A DNA stretch of 64,000 bases from Arthrobacter sp. efr-133-TYG-118. GTDB taxonomy: Bacteria > Actinomycetota > Actinomycetes > Actinomycetales > Micrococcaceae. Shown piece after piece: positions 35,086 through 43,446 of the stretch. The notes below the pieces were generated by a model, which was not told where the DNA came from, ran no database searches, and saw nothing but the letters and a program-made list of their open reading frames with translations. The stretch's first letter is position 1, and every line of letters starts with the position of its first letter. A program made the position numbers and the translations under genes. Location: NCBI RefSeq assembly GCF_030209755.1, contig NZ_JARVRH010000018.1, forward strand, positions 62,001 through 126,000, in the 5' to 3' direction.

Positions 35086-36800
35086 TGAGCGAGCCCGTGC
35101 AAGGTAAAAAGAAGTCCAACAAGTCCGCCAGCGAACCAGCGGCAGCTGACAAGGCGAACGGCAAGGCGATCGACAAGGCCAAGGCCGAAGCGGCACTGCC
35201 GGTCCTGGGGATCGTAGGCATGCTGCGCTGGGCCTGGACCCAGCTGACCAGCATGCGTACTGCGCTGTTCCTGCTGCTGCTCCTGGCCGTCGCGGCGGTT
35301 CCCGGCTCGCTGTTCCCGCAGCGCCCGGCGAACCCTTCGATCGTGACGCAGTACATCAGCGACCACCCGGACTACGGCAAGCTCCTGGATTCCGTGCAGC
35401 TCTACGACGTGTACTCCTCTGCCTGGTTCTCGGCGATCTACATTCTTTTGTTCATCTCCCTGATCGGCTGTGTCACGCCACGGGCCATCGCCCACTACAA
35501 GGCAATGCGCTCCCAGCCGCCGCGGACCCCGAAGCGTCTCTCCCGCCTCCCGGAGTACGGCACGCTTGTGCTGGCCGCCGACGCCGGGATCCCGGCGTCG
35601 AAGGCTATTTCGGACGCCGCCGCGGTACTGAAGAAGCGCGGCTACCGTGTGGAGGTGCGCGACGTCGACGCCGCCATGCCTTCCTTGGGTGCCGAGCGCG
35701 GCTTCCTCAAGGAAGTGGGCAACCTCGTGTTCCACGCCTCGCTGATCGGAGTGTTGGTTTCAGTGGCGGCCGGCGGGCTGTTCGGCTACAGCGGCCAGCG
35801 CATCCTGGTGGAAGGCGACACCTTCGTGAACACCTTGGTTGGCTATGACCAGTTCAGCCCAGGCACCAACTTCCAGAGCAGCTGGCTGCAGCCGTACTCC
35901 ATCCAGCTGAACAAGTTCGATGTCCAGTTCGACCGGGAATCGCCGGCGCATTTCGGCCAGCCCATCGACTTCACGGCCGACGTCACCACCAAGGACACCC
36001 CGGACGCGCCTGCCAAGAAGCAGGTCCTCAAGGTCAACGATCCCGTGACACTTGGAGATACCAGCATCTACCTGACGGGCAACGGCTACGCTCCCGTGGT
36101 CACGGTCCGGGACGGCGCAGGCAACGTCGCCATGCAGGGACCCGTCGTGGCCAAGCTGCAGGGTGACAACTACTACTCCTCGGTGGTCATCAAGGTTCCC
36201 GATGCCAAGCCCGATCAGCTCGGCTTCGCAGGGTTCTTCCTGCCGACGGCGATGGTCACGGACAAGGGTGTCGCCTACAGCGGCGATCCCGAACTCATCA
36301 ACCCGCAGTTGAACCTCAACTCGTACTACGGCGACCTCGGCCTGAACAAGGGCACCCCGCAGAACGTCTTCGAGCTCGACGTGGCCAAGCTGACTCCGCT
36401 CAATGGCCGCGGCATGGCCGAGAAGGCCATTGCCCTCGCCCCCGGAGGCACTTACACGCTTCCGAACGGCAAGGGCAGCATCACTTTCGACGGCGTCAAG
36501 AAGTACGTTGGCGTTGACATCCACCACAATCCGGGCCAGGCCACCGCGCTCGTGTTCGCCCTGCTGGCGGTCGCCGGACTGATTCTCTCCCTCTACCTGA
36601 ACCGCCGCCGCGTCTGGGTCCGGACCGGAACCCACGACGACGGGCGCACAATGGTGGAGTACGGTCTCCTTGCCCGCGGCGAGGACCACAGGCTGGCCGG
36701 CGAAGCTGCCGCGATCCGCGAACTGCTGCAACGAGAATGGCTGCTCACCACAGAGCAGTCCACCGACACCGTTTCTTCCTCAACCTCGAAGGACCAGTAA
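35085..36800 (+). CDS. resB: Cytochrome c biogenesis protein ResB
   Basis: 571 residues from the ATG at 35085. A Lys/Ala-rich cytoplasmic tail of about 45 residues precedes the first helices (RTALFLLLLLAVAAVPGSLFPQR), typical of ResB/Ccs1; a large extracytoplasmic domain follows, with a last helix near 510. ResB works with CcsA in the System II haem-cytochrome c synthase. It is coupled to ccdA and ccsA by one-base stop-start overlaps. Confidence 0.94.
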   Translation: MSEPVQGKKKSNKSASEPAAADKANGKAIDKAKAEAALPVLGIVGMLRWAWTQLTSMRTALFLLLLLAVAAVPGSLFPQRPANPSIVTQYISDHPDYGKLLDSVQLYDVYSSAWFSAIYILLFISLIGCVTPRAIAHYKAMRSQPPRTPKRLSRLPEYGTLVLAADAGIPASKAISDAAAVLKKRGYRVEVRDVDAAMPSLGAERGFLKEVGNLVFHASLIGVLVSVAAGGLFGYSGQRILVEGDTFVNTLVGYDQFSPGTNFQSSWLQPYSIQLNKFDVQFDRESPAHFGQPIDFTADVTTKDTPDAPAKKQVLKVNDPVTLGDTSIYLTGNGYAPVVTVRDGAGNVAMQGPVVAKLQGDNYYSSVVIKVPDAKPDQLGFAGFFLPTAMVTDKGVAYSGDPELINPQLNLNSYYGDLGLNKGTPQNVFELDVAKLTPLNGRGMAEKAIALAPGGTYTLPNGKGSITFDGVKKYVGVDIHHNPGQATALVFALLAVAGLILSLYLNRRRVWVRTGTHDDGRTMVEYGLLARGEDHRLAGEAAAIRELLQREWLLTTEQSTDTVSSSTSKDQ

Positions 36801-37864
36801 TGTTCCCCATCAACGAAACCATGGGCCAATACAGCGAGCTTTTCATGCTGCTCGCGGCCGGCACCTACACGGTGGCGTTCGTCGCTTTCGCGTGGGACCT
36901 CGCCAAGAGCAGCAAAATGCTGAAGGCAGTGGACCTGAAGGCGGCCTCTTCGGTGGCAGCCGAAGTCAAGGTTCCGGTCGCCGCCGGGCGTGCCGGTGGA
37001 AACGACGTCGGGGGACCTGCCGGCCGTACTGAGCGCCCGACGTCGGCGATCACCTCCGTCAACCAGACCGCCGGCGGTGACATGAAGTACGCCGCCGAGC
37101 GCCGCATTCCCGCCCGCGCGGCAGTTGCTGTCGCGATCATCGGCGTGGCAATCCACGGTGCCGGGGTTATCACCCGAGCGATCGGCGCAGGCCGCGTGCC
37201 GTGGGGGAACATGTACGAGTTCCTGACCACCGGTGCTTTCCTGGTGGTTGCAGTCTTCCTGCTCTCGCTCATCCGCCGCGACCTGCGCTTCCTGGGCACC
37301 TTCGTGCTCGGCCTCGCTGTGATCATGATGGTGGCAGCGTCGGTGACCTATTGGACCCCGGTAGGCCACCTGGTTCCGGCACTCCAAAGCTACTGGCTGG
37401 TCATCCACGTCTCCATCGCGGTGATGTCCGCGTCCCTGTTCACCTTGACGTTCGCCATGTCAGCCCTGCAGTTGCTGCAATCGCACCGGCAGAAAACCCT
37501 GGCGGCCGGCGGGGTGGACAAATTGGGCTTCATGCGGCTCGTCCCGAACGCGCTGAGCTTGGAAAACCTGTCCTACCGCATCAACACCGTGGGATTCGTG
37601 GGTTGGACCTTCACCCTCATGTTCGGCGCCATCTGGGCCGAGAAAGCCTGGGGCCGGTTCTGGGGCTGGGACACCAAGGAAGTCTGGACCTTCGTGATCT
37701 GGGTGGTTTACGCCGGATACCTGCACGCACGCGCCACCCGCGGCTGGACGGGAACCCGTGCGGCCTGGTTGTCGATTGCAGGCTACCTGTGCGTGATCTT
37801 CAACTTCACCGTGGTCAACGTGTTCTTCAACGGCCTGCACTCTTACTCGGGGCTTTCGCAGTAG
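36800..37864 (+). CDS. ccsA: System II haem handling protein CcsA (CcsB in actinobacterial naming)
   Basis: 354 residues, about eight helices. The haem-handling WWD signature reads WGRFWGWDTKEVWTFVIW, with flanking histidines in HLVPALQSYWLVIHV and YLHARATRGW. A non-conserved region of about 60 residues after the first helix is longer than in many homologues. Last gene of the operon; ATG overlaps the resB stop (TAATG). A hairpin follows 50 bases later. Confidence 0.95.
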   Translation: MFPINETMGQYSELFMLLAAGTYTVAFVAFAWDLAKSSKMLKAVDLKAASSVAAEVKVPVAAGRAGGNDVGGPAGRTERPTSAITSVNQTAGGDMKYAAERRIPARAAVAVAIIGVAIHGAGVITRAIGAGRVPWGNMYEFLTTGAFLVVAVFLLSLIRRDLRFLGTFVLGLAVIMMVAASVTYWTPVGHLVPALQSYWLVIHVSIAVMSASLFTLTFAMSALQLLQSHRQKTLAAGGVDKLGFMRLVPNALSLENLSYRINTVGFVGWTFTLMFGAIWAEKAWGRFWGWDTKEVWTFVIWVVYAGYLHARATRGWTGTRAAWLSIAGYLCVIFNFTVVNVFFNGLHSYSGLSQ

Positions 37865-37915
37865 GGCTTCCCTCCGAAGGGGCGCCTGACCGTCCTGATC
37901 CTTTTTGAATTAACG

Positions 37916-37956
37916 ACGACGGCGACACTCCGCACTTGCGGGCGTGTCGCCGTCGT
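37916..37956. terminator. Hairpin between ccsA and PLDc_N gene
   Basis: ACGACGGCGACAC (37916-37928) pairs exactly with GTGTCGCCGTCGT (37944-37956), and TTCTT follows on the plus strand. It is placed between convergent genes and is likely bidirectional. Confidence 0.8.
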
Positions 37957-37987
37957 TCTTGGTTCAAAAGAGGTCAGGAAGGGAACG

Positions 37988-38365
37988 TCAGCTGTTGACG
38001 TCGCCGCTGTCGTCGGCCTTGGATTCGCCCTTGAGCTTGCGTTCCTTGGCTTCGAGTTCGGCCTTGAGTTTCTTCAGCCGTTCGGCTTCGGCCTGGTTGC
38101 GACGGCGGACCTCGAGGTTGCGGAGAAAGTCGGGGTCGTCGTCGGGGGCGGTGGGGTGGCTCGCGGGCTGCGGGGTGGGGCGGATGTTGTAGGGACGGCC
38201 GATGAGGAACCAGAGGACCGCGCCGAGAACCGGCAGAAGGATCATGACGACAATCCACGCGGTTTTGGAAATTCCCCGGGTAGAGCGGCGGTCGGTGCGG
38301 ATGACGTCCACCAGCCCATAGACGAACACGAGAAGGACGGCGACAACTGCAACAACGCGGAGCAT
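37988..38365 (-). CDS. PLDc_N domain membrane protein
   Basis: 125 residues from the ATG at 38365. Two hydrophobic helices flank an arginine-rich turn and end with the hallmark PVLGAVLWFLIGRPYN, the PLDc_N (phospholipase D/cardiolipin synthase N-terminal) membrane domain without any catalytic part. The remainder is a charged, coiled-coil-prone tail (Lys/Glu/Ala-rich). Function unknown. Confidence 0.85.
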   Translation of the reverse strand: MLRVVAVVAVLLVFVYGLVDVIRTDRRSTRGISKTAWIVVMILLPVLGAVLWFLIGRPYNIRPTPQPASHPTAPDDDPDFLRNLEVRRRNQAEAERLKKLKAELEAKERKLKGESKADDSGDVNS

Positions 38366-38446
38366 ACCGTCAAGTCTAGTCGCCGCCGGGTCCAACGATA
38401 GCTGTGCGATCAGGGTGCAATCAGGCTGTGAGGCTAAACTTGATCC

Positions 38447-38770
38447 GTGGCTTTCCTCAAATACTCCCTGATCCGCCTTGCGATCTTTGTACCGCTCTTC
38501 GTCCTCTTCGCCCTCCTGCAGACGGGTTTGTTCCTGGCGGCGATTTTCGCGGGCCTCATCGCGTTCGCCATCAGCTACCTGTTCTTCCAGAAGCAGCGCG
38601 ACGCCGCCACTGCCGCCATGCACGAACGTTTCTCCGGGCGGGCCAAGCCCATCCGCTCTGCGTTGGAGATTGAAGATGCCTCGATCGAGGACCGGCTGGT
38701 CGATGAAAACCCGGCGGTAAAGGTCGAGAACGACCGACGCCCCAAGGAATCCCAGAAGCCCCACAACTGA
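38447..38770 (+). CDS. DUF4229 family small membrane protein
   Basis: 107 residues. Two adjacent helices (LIRLAIFVPLFVLFALLQ and IFAGLIAFAISYLFF) are followed by a basic/acidic tail with KQRDAATAAMHERFSG, the layout of DUF4229 proteins that neighbour menaquinone genes in actinobacteria. GTG start at 38447. Its stop codon TGA is the beginning of a 32-bp-period repeat array. Confidence 0.8.
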   Translation: MAFLKYSLIRLAIFVPLFVLFALLQTGLFLAAIFAGLIAFAISYLFFQKQRDAATAAMHERFSGRAKPIRSALEIEDASIEDRLVDENPAVKVENDRRPKESQKPHN

Positions 38771-38884
38771 GCGGGGGTTCGGGGAAACCGGGCTATATGT
38801 GAGCGGGGGTTCGGGGGGAAGGACGCCCGCTCACTTTTGAGGTGTTTTCGGCGAACCCTCGCTCACGTCATGTGAGCGAGGGTT
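38768..38884. repeat. GTGAGCG-type 32-bp repeat array between DUF4229 gene and menA
   Basis: Two direct units start 32 bases apart (TGAGCGGGGGTTCGGGG at 38768 and 38800). Two inverted cores, CGCTCAC at 38828 and 38860, are also 32 bases apart. A last direct core forms a perfect 13-bp hairpin AACCCTCGCTCAC/GTGAGCGAGGGTT (38854-38866, 38872-38884) that may terminate menA. Both flanking stop codons lie in the array. Confidence 0.9.
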
Positions 38885-39764
38885 AGAAGCCGTGGCTCAG
38901 GATGAGGCCCAGCGAGAACAGCACGCTGTAGCCAAGGTTGATCAATCCGGTCTGCTTGAGCACCGGGATGAGGCTCTTGCGCTTCCGGCCGTTGACCATG
39001 AGCCAGGCCGGCATGAGGCAGGCGGGGATCAGCAGGAGGACTATCAGCATCCAGGGCTTGGTAGGCGCGAGCACCACGACCAACAGGATCGCGACTGCCA
39101 GCATCAGGACGTAGCTCTCGCGGGCGTGGCGGTCGCCCAGCCGCACGGCCAGTGTCCGCTTGCCTGCCACCATGTCCGTCGGGATGTCCCGCACATTGTT
39201 GGCCATCAGCAGGGCACAGGCGATCAATCCCGTGCCTATGGCGCCGATGACGGCCGGAAGGCTCACTTGCCCGGCCTGCGTATAGGTGGTGCCCAGCGTT
39301 GCCACCAGGCCGAAGAAGACAAACACGAAGAGGTCGCCAAGGCCCAGGTAGCCGTACGGGTTCTTGCCGCCGGTGTACCCCCAGGCAGCGAGGACGCAGC
39401 CGAGGCCCACCAGGATCAGCCACCAGCTCTGGGTAATGATCACCAGGACCAGGCCGAAAATCATGGCCAAGCCGAACGCACCGAAGGCGGCCCACTTGAC
39501 ATGGTCCGGGCGTGCCGCCCCGGATCCGACCAGCCGGAGCGGACCCACGCGGTCCTCGTCGGTGCCGCGGATGCCGTCCGAGTAGTCGTTGGCGTAATTG
39601 ACCCCGATCTGCAGCAGCAGCGCCACGAGGGCGGCGAGGATGGCATTCAAGAGCCGGAAAGATTGCAGCTCGTAGGCAGCCGCGGTGCCGATCAGCACCG
39701 GCGCGATTGCTGCCGGCAGGGTGCGCAGGCGGGCGCCTTGAATCCATTGTGCAGCAGTTGCCAC
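38883..39764 (-). CDS. menA: 1,4-dihydroxy-2-naphthoate polyprenyltransferase
   Basis: 293 residues, about eight helices. The UbiA-type prenyl-diphosphate motif reads NYANDYSDGIRGTDEDR (residues 55-71), with a second Asp-rich loop near NNVRDIPTDMVAGKRTLAVRLG. It attaches the isoprenoid chain in menaquinone synthesis. GTG start at 39764; the stop codon is inside a repeat hairpin. The upstream menE gene ends 60 bases earlier. Confidence 0.95.
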   Translation of the reverse strand: MATAAQWIQGARLRTLPAAIAPVLIGTAAAYELQSFRLLNAILAALVALLLQIGVNYANDYSDGIRGTDEDRVGPLRLVGSGAARPDHVKWAAFGAFGLAMIFGLVLVIITQSWWLILVGLGCVLAAWGYTGGKNPYGYLGLGDLFVFVFFGLVATLGTTYTQAGQVSLPAVIGAIGTGLIACALLMANNVRDIPTDMVAGKRTLAVRLGDRHARESYVLMLAVAILLVVVLAPTKPWMLIVLLLIPACLMPAWLMVNGRKRKSLIPVLKQTGLINLGYSVLFSLGLILSHGF

Positions 39765-39824
39765 GTTCAGTACCTCGTGTTGTTTCGCGTTGCGGAAGGC
39801 AAATGACGGTCAGGGAGGACGTGT

Positions 39825-40958
39825 CTATTCTCCCTGATGCACCTCGGTGAGAAGCTCGATCATCGCCAACCGGTCCGGCTTTCCATTGGGGAGCAAGATG
39901 AGACCATCCGTCGTGAGCACCGTTTTCGGAGCGAGGTTCCCAAGCGATTCCTGGCAGTGGGCCTTGTAGTCCGCGATGCTTTCCGGGGAGCTGTCCTCGA
40001 CGGCAACATAGGCGGCCACCGCCTGGCCCCACTCACGGGAAGGCACGCCGGCCACGAAAGCCGCCGTGACGCCGTCGAACTTTTCAAGCTCCGCCTGGAT
40101 GAACGCGGCGGAGGCTTTGACGCCGCCAGTGATGATGACGTCGTCGGCGCGGCCCAGCACGGTAAGCGTGCCGTCGGGGGCGAGCTCGCCGAGATCGTTG
40201 GTGCGGTACCAGCGGGTGCCGTCCTCCTCGAAAAACGCCTCGGCAGTCGCCTCGGGCGCGTCCAGGTAACCGGAAGCCACGGTGTCGCCGCCCAGGAGGA
40301 CCAGGCCGTCGTCGTCGAGCATGACCCTGACGCCGTCAAGCGGGCTTCCGTCGTACACGCAACCGCCGCACGTCTCAGCCGAGCCATAGGTGGTCACTAC
40401 CTTCAGCCCGGCCTCCCTGGCGGCGTCCAGCAGTGCGGCGCGCGCGGGCGCACCGCCCAGGAGGATGGCGTTGAAGCGGCGAAGCACCGCAAGGGTCCGC
40501 GGCGAGGGCGAGTCCAGGAGCCGCTGCAGCTGCGTCGGTACCAAGGAGGTGAAGCGGATGGTGTCCGTCAGCTCTTCGGCGGCGGCGGTGAAAGCCTCCG
40601 GAGTGAAGCCGTTCGAGAGGTCCATGGCCCACGGACGCGTGCCGGCGAAGAGCGAGCGGACCAGCACCTGCACCCCGGCAACGTATTGCAGCGGCAGGGC
40701 AAGGAGCCACTGTCCCTCGCCCCGGAGCGCGATGGCCGTGGCCATCGAAGAAGCAGCGAGCTCGTCGACCGTAAGCACCGTGGCCTTGGGCGTGCCGGTG
40801 GAACCGGAAGTGCGGACCACTACTGCGGCGTCCTCGAAGCCCGGTGTTTCAACCGGCACCGCCGCAGGGGTGCCGTCTTCCAGGATGACGATTTCGACGG
40901 CGGGTCCCTCGTCGTGGAGGGCGGCGGCCAGGGCTTTGAGAACGGGATCGATGTTCAC
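39825..40958 (-). CDS. menE: o-Succinylbenzoate-CoA ligase (AMP-binding)
   Basis: 377 residues. The adenylate-forming signature is VVRTSGSTGTPKATVLTVDEL; later motifs are TYGSAETCGGCVYDG, WYRTNDLGEL and GRADDVIITGGVKA. It is short for the superfamily but normal for actinobacterial MenE. The position nine bases after menB on the same strand supports menaquinone synthesis over other CoA ligases. Confidence 0.93.
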   Translation of the reverse strand: MNIDPVLKALAAALHDEGPAVEIVILEDGTPAAVPVETPGFEDAAVVVRTSGSTGTPKATVLTVDELAASSMATAIALRGEGQWLLALPLQYVAGVQVLVRSLFAGTRPWAMDLSNGFTPEAFTAAAEELTDTIRFTSLVPTQLQRLLDSPSPRTLAVLRRFNAILLGGAPARAALLDAAREAGLKVVTTYGSAETCGGCVYDGSPLDGVRVMLDDDGLVLLGGDTVASGYLDAPEATAEAFFEEDGTRWYRTNDLGELAPDGTLTVLGRADDVIITGGVKASAAFIQAELEKFDGVTAAFVAGVPSREWGQAVAAYVAVEDSSPESIADYKAHCQESLGNLAPKTVLTTDGLILLPNGKPDRLAMIELLTEVHQGE

Positions 40959-40967
40959 GGGCGAGTC

Positions 40968-41921
40968 CTAGAAGTAGTAAGGGAAGTTGGACCAGTCCGG
41001 ATCGCGCTTCTCGAGGAAGGCTTCCTTGCCCTCGACGGCTTCGTCCGTCATATAGGCCAGGCGCGTGGCCTCCCCGGCGAAGACCTGCTGGCCGGCCAGG
41101 CCGTCGTCGGCGAGGTTGAAGGCGAACTTGAGCATGCGGAGGGCCTGCGGGGATTGGCGTGCGATGTCCGCGGCATACTCCAGGGCTACCTCCTCAAGGC
41201 GCTCGTGGTCCACGGCTTCGTTGACGGCACCCATGCGCACCATGTCCTCGGCGGAATACTCACGTGCCAGGAAAAAGATCTCGCGGGCGGCTTTCTGCCC
41301 GATCTGGCGGGCGAGCAGCGCCGAGCCGTAACCGGCGTCGAAACTTCCCACGGTGGCGTCGGTTTGCTTGAACTTGCCGTGCTCGCGGGAGGCGATGGTG
41401 AGGTCCGAGACGACGTGAAGCGAGTGCCCGCCACCGGCGGCCCAGCCGTTGACGACGGCGATGACCACCTTGGGCATGGTCCGCATGAGGCGCTGGACTT
41501 CCAGGATGTGCAGGCGGCCGGCGCGGGCGGGATCGATGCTCTCCTGCGTCTCGCCGTCTGCGTACCGGTACCCGTCTCGGCCGCGGATCCGCTGGTCCCC
41601 GCCGGAACAGAAGGAGTGGCCGCCGTCCTTGGGGGAGGGGCCGTTCCCGGTGAGGAGGACTGTGGCGACATCCGGAGTCATCCGGGCGTGGTCCATGGCA
41701 CGGTAGAGCTCGTCAACGGTGCCGGGGCGGAAGGCGTTGCGGACCTCCGGGCGGTTGAAGGCGATCCGCACCGTGGGAAGGTCCCGTGCCACCTTTCCGT
41801 CGGCGTCCCGCTCGACCTGCCGATGGTAGGTCATGTCCTGGAAATCGTCGAAACCGGACACGGTGCGCCAGCGCGACGGGTCAAAGACGTCGGATACCTT
41901 GGCGGGGAAGTCGTTGCTCAC
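40968..41921 (-). CDS. menB: 1,4-dihydroxy-2-naphthoyl-CoA synthase
   Basis: 317 residues, crotonase fold. The MenB-specific segments are RPEVRNAFRPGTVDELYRA, GNGPSPKDGGHSFCSGGDQR, WAAGGGHSLHVVSDLTIAS and SFDAGYGS. It closes the second ring of the naphthoquinone. First gene of the menB-menE-menA run on the minus strand. Confidence 0.96.
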   Translation of the reverse strand: MSNDFPAKVSDVFDPSRWRTVSGFDDFQDMTYHRQVERDADGKVARDLPTVRIAFNRPEVRNAFRPGTVDELYRAMDHARMTPDVATVLLTGNGPSPKDGGHSFCSGGDQRIRGRDGYRYADGETQESIDPARAGRLHILEVQRLMRTMPKVVIAVVNGWAAGGGHSLHVVSDLTIASREHGKFKQTDATVGSFDAGYGSALLARQIGQKAAREIFFLAREYSAEDMVRMGAVNEAVDHERLEEVALEYAADIARQSPQALRMLKFAFNLADDGLAGQQVFAGEATRLAYMTDEAVEGKEAFLEKRDPDWSNFPYYF

Positions 41922-41942
41922 CCTCAGAGTCTAGTAATCCCC

Positions 41943-42380
41943 TCAGCTGATGCAGAACTCGTTGCCTTCCGGATCCGCCATGGTGTGCCATTCGTGTGGC
42001 CCTTGTTTGGCTGTCCAGAGGTATTTCGCGCCCCGTGCTTCCAGCGCGGCGCGCACTTCGTCCTTGTCCTGCCCGTTGAGGCGCACGTCCCAGTGGACAC
42101 GGTTCTTGACGGTCTTGTCCTCCGGAACGGTCTGGAACAGGAAGCGGCGGCGGGTGTCCTTGTCTTGGTCTTCCGCCGGGCCAATGGCTGCGCCGTCCTT
42201 CCACACCAGCTTGCCGTCGTGGGTGGTCGTTTCAGCCTCCGTGGCGAAGCCTTGATCGACCATGGACCGGATGAAGGCCTCGTCCTGGGGCTCCACAATC
42301 CAGTCGAGCGTCTCGGCCCACCAATCGGCCAGGACGTGCGGATTCTTGCAGTCGATCACTACCTGAAAGTTCAGTGCCAT
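41943..42380 (-). CDS. VOC (glyoxalase-like) family protein
   Basis: 145 residues with two beta-alpha-beta-beta-beta units: FQVVIDCKNPHVLADWWAETLDW at the start and NRVHWDVRLNGQDKDEVRAALEARG in the second half, ending MADPEGNEFCIS. Actinobacterial proteins of this type are commonly annotated glyoxalase-like; the ligand is not known. A family B palindrome lies 66 bases upstream of the start. Confidence 0.85.
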   Translation of the reverse strand: MALNFQVVIDCKNPHVLADWWAETLDWIVEPQDEAFIRSMVDQGFATEAETTTHDGKLVWKDGAAIGPAEDQDKDTRRRFLFQTVPEDKTVKNRVHWDVRLNGQDKDEVRAALEARGAKYLWTAKQGPHEWHTMADPEGNEFCIS

Positions 42381-42446
42381 GGACTGAACCTACGACGACG
42401 GCGCTTGGCCGGGGAAGTGCCTAGCGGACAGTTCCGGTCCGGGTTT

Positions 42447-42512
42447 CCCAACTAGCTCGCATTTGTTGTCGTTTAGAGGCCTGAAAACGACATCTACTGC
42501 GAGCTAGTTGGG
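42447..42512. repeat. Palindromic repeat of family B (copy at VOC/CPBP)
   Basis: Arms 42447-42474 and 42485-42512 pair at 25 of 28 positions with ends CCCAACTAGCTCGCA and TGCGAGCTAGTTGGG. The left inner arm matches the 49992 copy, while the right inner arm matches the 22919 copy, as if recombined. It lies just after the CPBP stop. Confidence 0.9.
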
Positions 42513-42516
42513 TTGG

Positions 42517-43245
42517 TTAGCCGCCCAGGAGTTGCGGGGGGATCGCGTAGATCAGCACGACGGCCAACAGGTTCTTGGCGGCGTGAACAAAGTAGGAGAA
42601 CATCACGTTCTTGCCCGTCCAGACGTAGACGGCCACCAGGACGACGCCCATTCCGAGGTACGGGGCCAGGGCGGGAAGTACCAGGCCTTCACGCCCCACG
42701 ACGTGGATGGCCGCGAAGCAAAGCACGGACAGGACGCTACAGAGCCAAATATTGACGCGGCGGGACAACTTACCGATGAGCAGGTGCCGGAAGAGGTATT
42801 CCTCCACGAAGGGACCCAACACCACCAGCAAAGGCACCACGAACCAAGCCGGCAGTTGCAACACCAAGGACTGCAGGCCCAGTTGGTTCTGCGATTCCTT
42901 GGCCGAGCCGGTAACTGTCACCAGAATGGCGGTGATCACCAGCATCGCCACGATGGACAGCGGGATCATGGCAAGCGTGAACCACGGACGAGTCGCGAGG
43001 ATCAGGAGGTCGCGGGCTATGACGCGCCACGCAGCCGCAGCCGCAAACATGCCCACCGAAGCGTAGAAAGCGAGGTTGATGGCGAAGACGGCGGTGGCGG
43101 GGTCGGGGAAGACCTGCTGCACGAAACTCGTCACCGGCGCGGTGGCGAGGCTCAGAACGGCCGCTAATGACACATAGAGTCCGAAAGCCGCAGCGTCCAA
43201 GCCCGTGAAACGGTATAGCCTGCCGGCCGGCGGAATGGTGCCCAT
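42517..43245 (-). CDS. CPBP family intramembrane glutamic endopeptidase
   Basis: 242 residues from the ATG at 43245. About seven helices; the ABI/CPBP motifs are EEYLFRHLLIG (EExxxR), CFAAIHVVG and FSYFVHAAKN. These proteases resemble Rce1 and often process peptides or confer self-immunity, but no bacteriocin gene is near. The open frame continues upstream to 44595, but that part is a shadow of the permease gene. Confidence 0.87.
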   Translation of the reverse strand: MGTIPPAGRLYRFTGLDAAAFGLYVSLAAVLSLATAPVTSFVQQVFPDPATAVFAINLAFYASVGMFAAAAAWRVIARDLLILATRPWFTLAMIPLSIVAMLVITAILVTVTGSAKESQNQLGLQSLVLQLPAWFVVPLLVVLGPFVEEYLFRHLLIGKLSRRVNIWLCSVLSVLCFAAIHVVGREGLVLPALAPYLGMGVVLVAVYVWTGKNVMFSYFVHAAKNLLAVVLIYAIPPQLLGG

Positions 43246-43446
43246 ACGTCCAGCGTAACGCCCCTGTTTGTTGCCCGCGTCACGCTCCGCCGAAATCACC
43301 GGGTAGGATGGTTTTGCCGGATTTACCTTCGACGCTTCCGTGTTTTCGCTATTGATTCGACTCGCCAACAGGGTGAATGCTCGAATTGCTCGTGCCGATG
43401 CGCGTGAAGCTAGGGCCGGTATCTCCTCAACCCACAAGGAACAGCT

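Noticed and set aside
39837..42455. An 872-residue open frame on the plus strand
   Set aside because: It lies antisense to menE, menB and a VOC gene, which have clear motifs. Long shadow frames are normal in high-GC DNA, and this one has no recognisable domain.
43246..43446. A riboswitch or leader upstream of the amino acid permease
   Set aside because: No conserved riboswitch core, terminator stem or biased leader peptide could be recognised.
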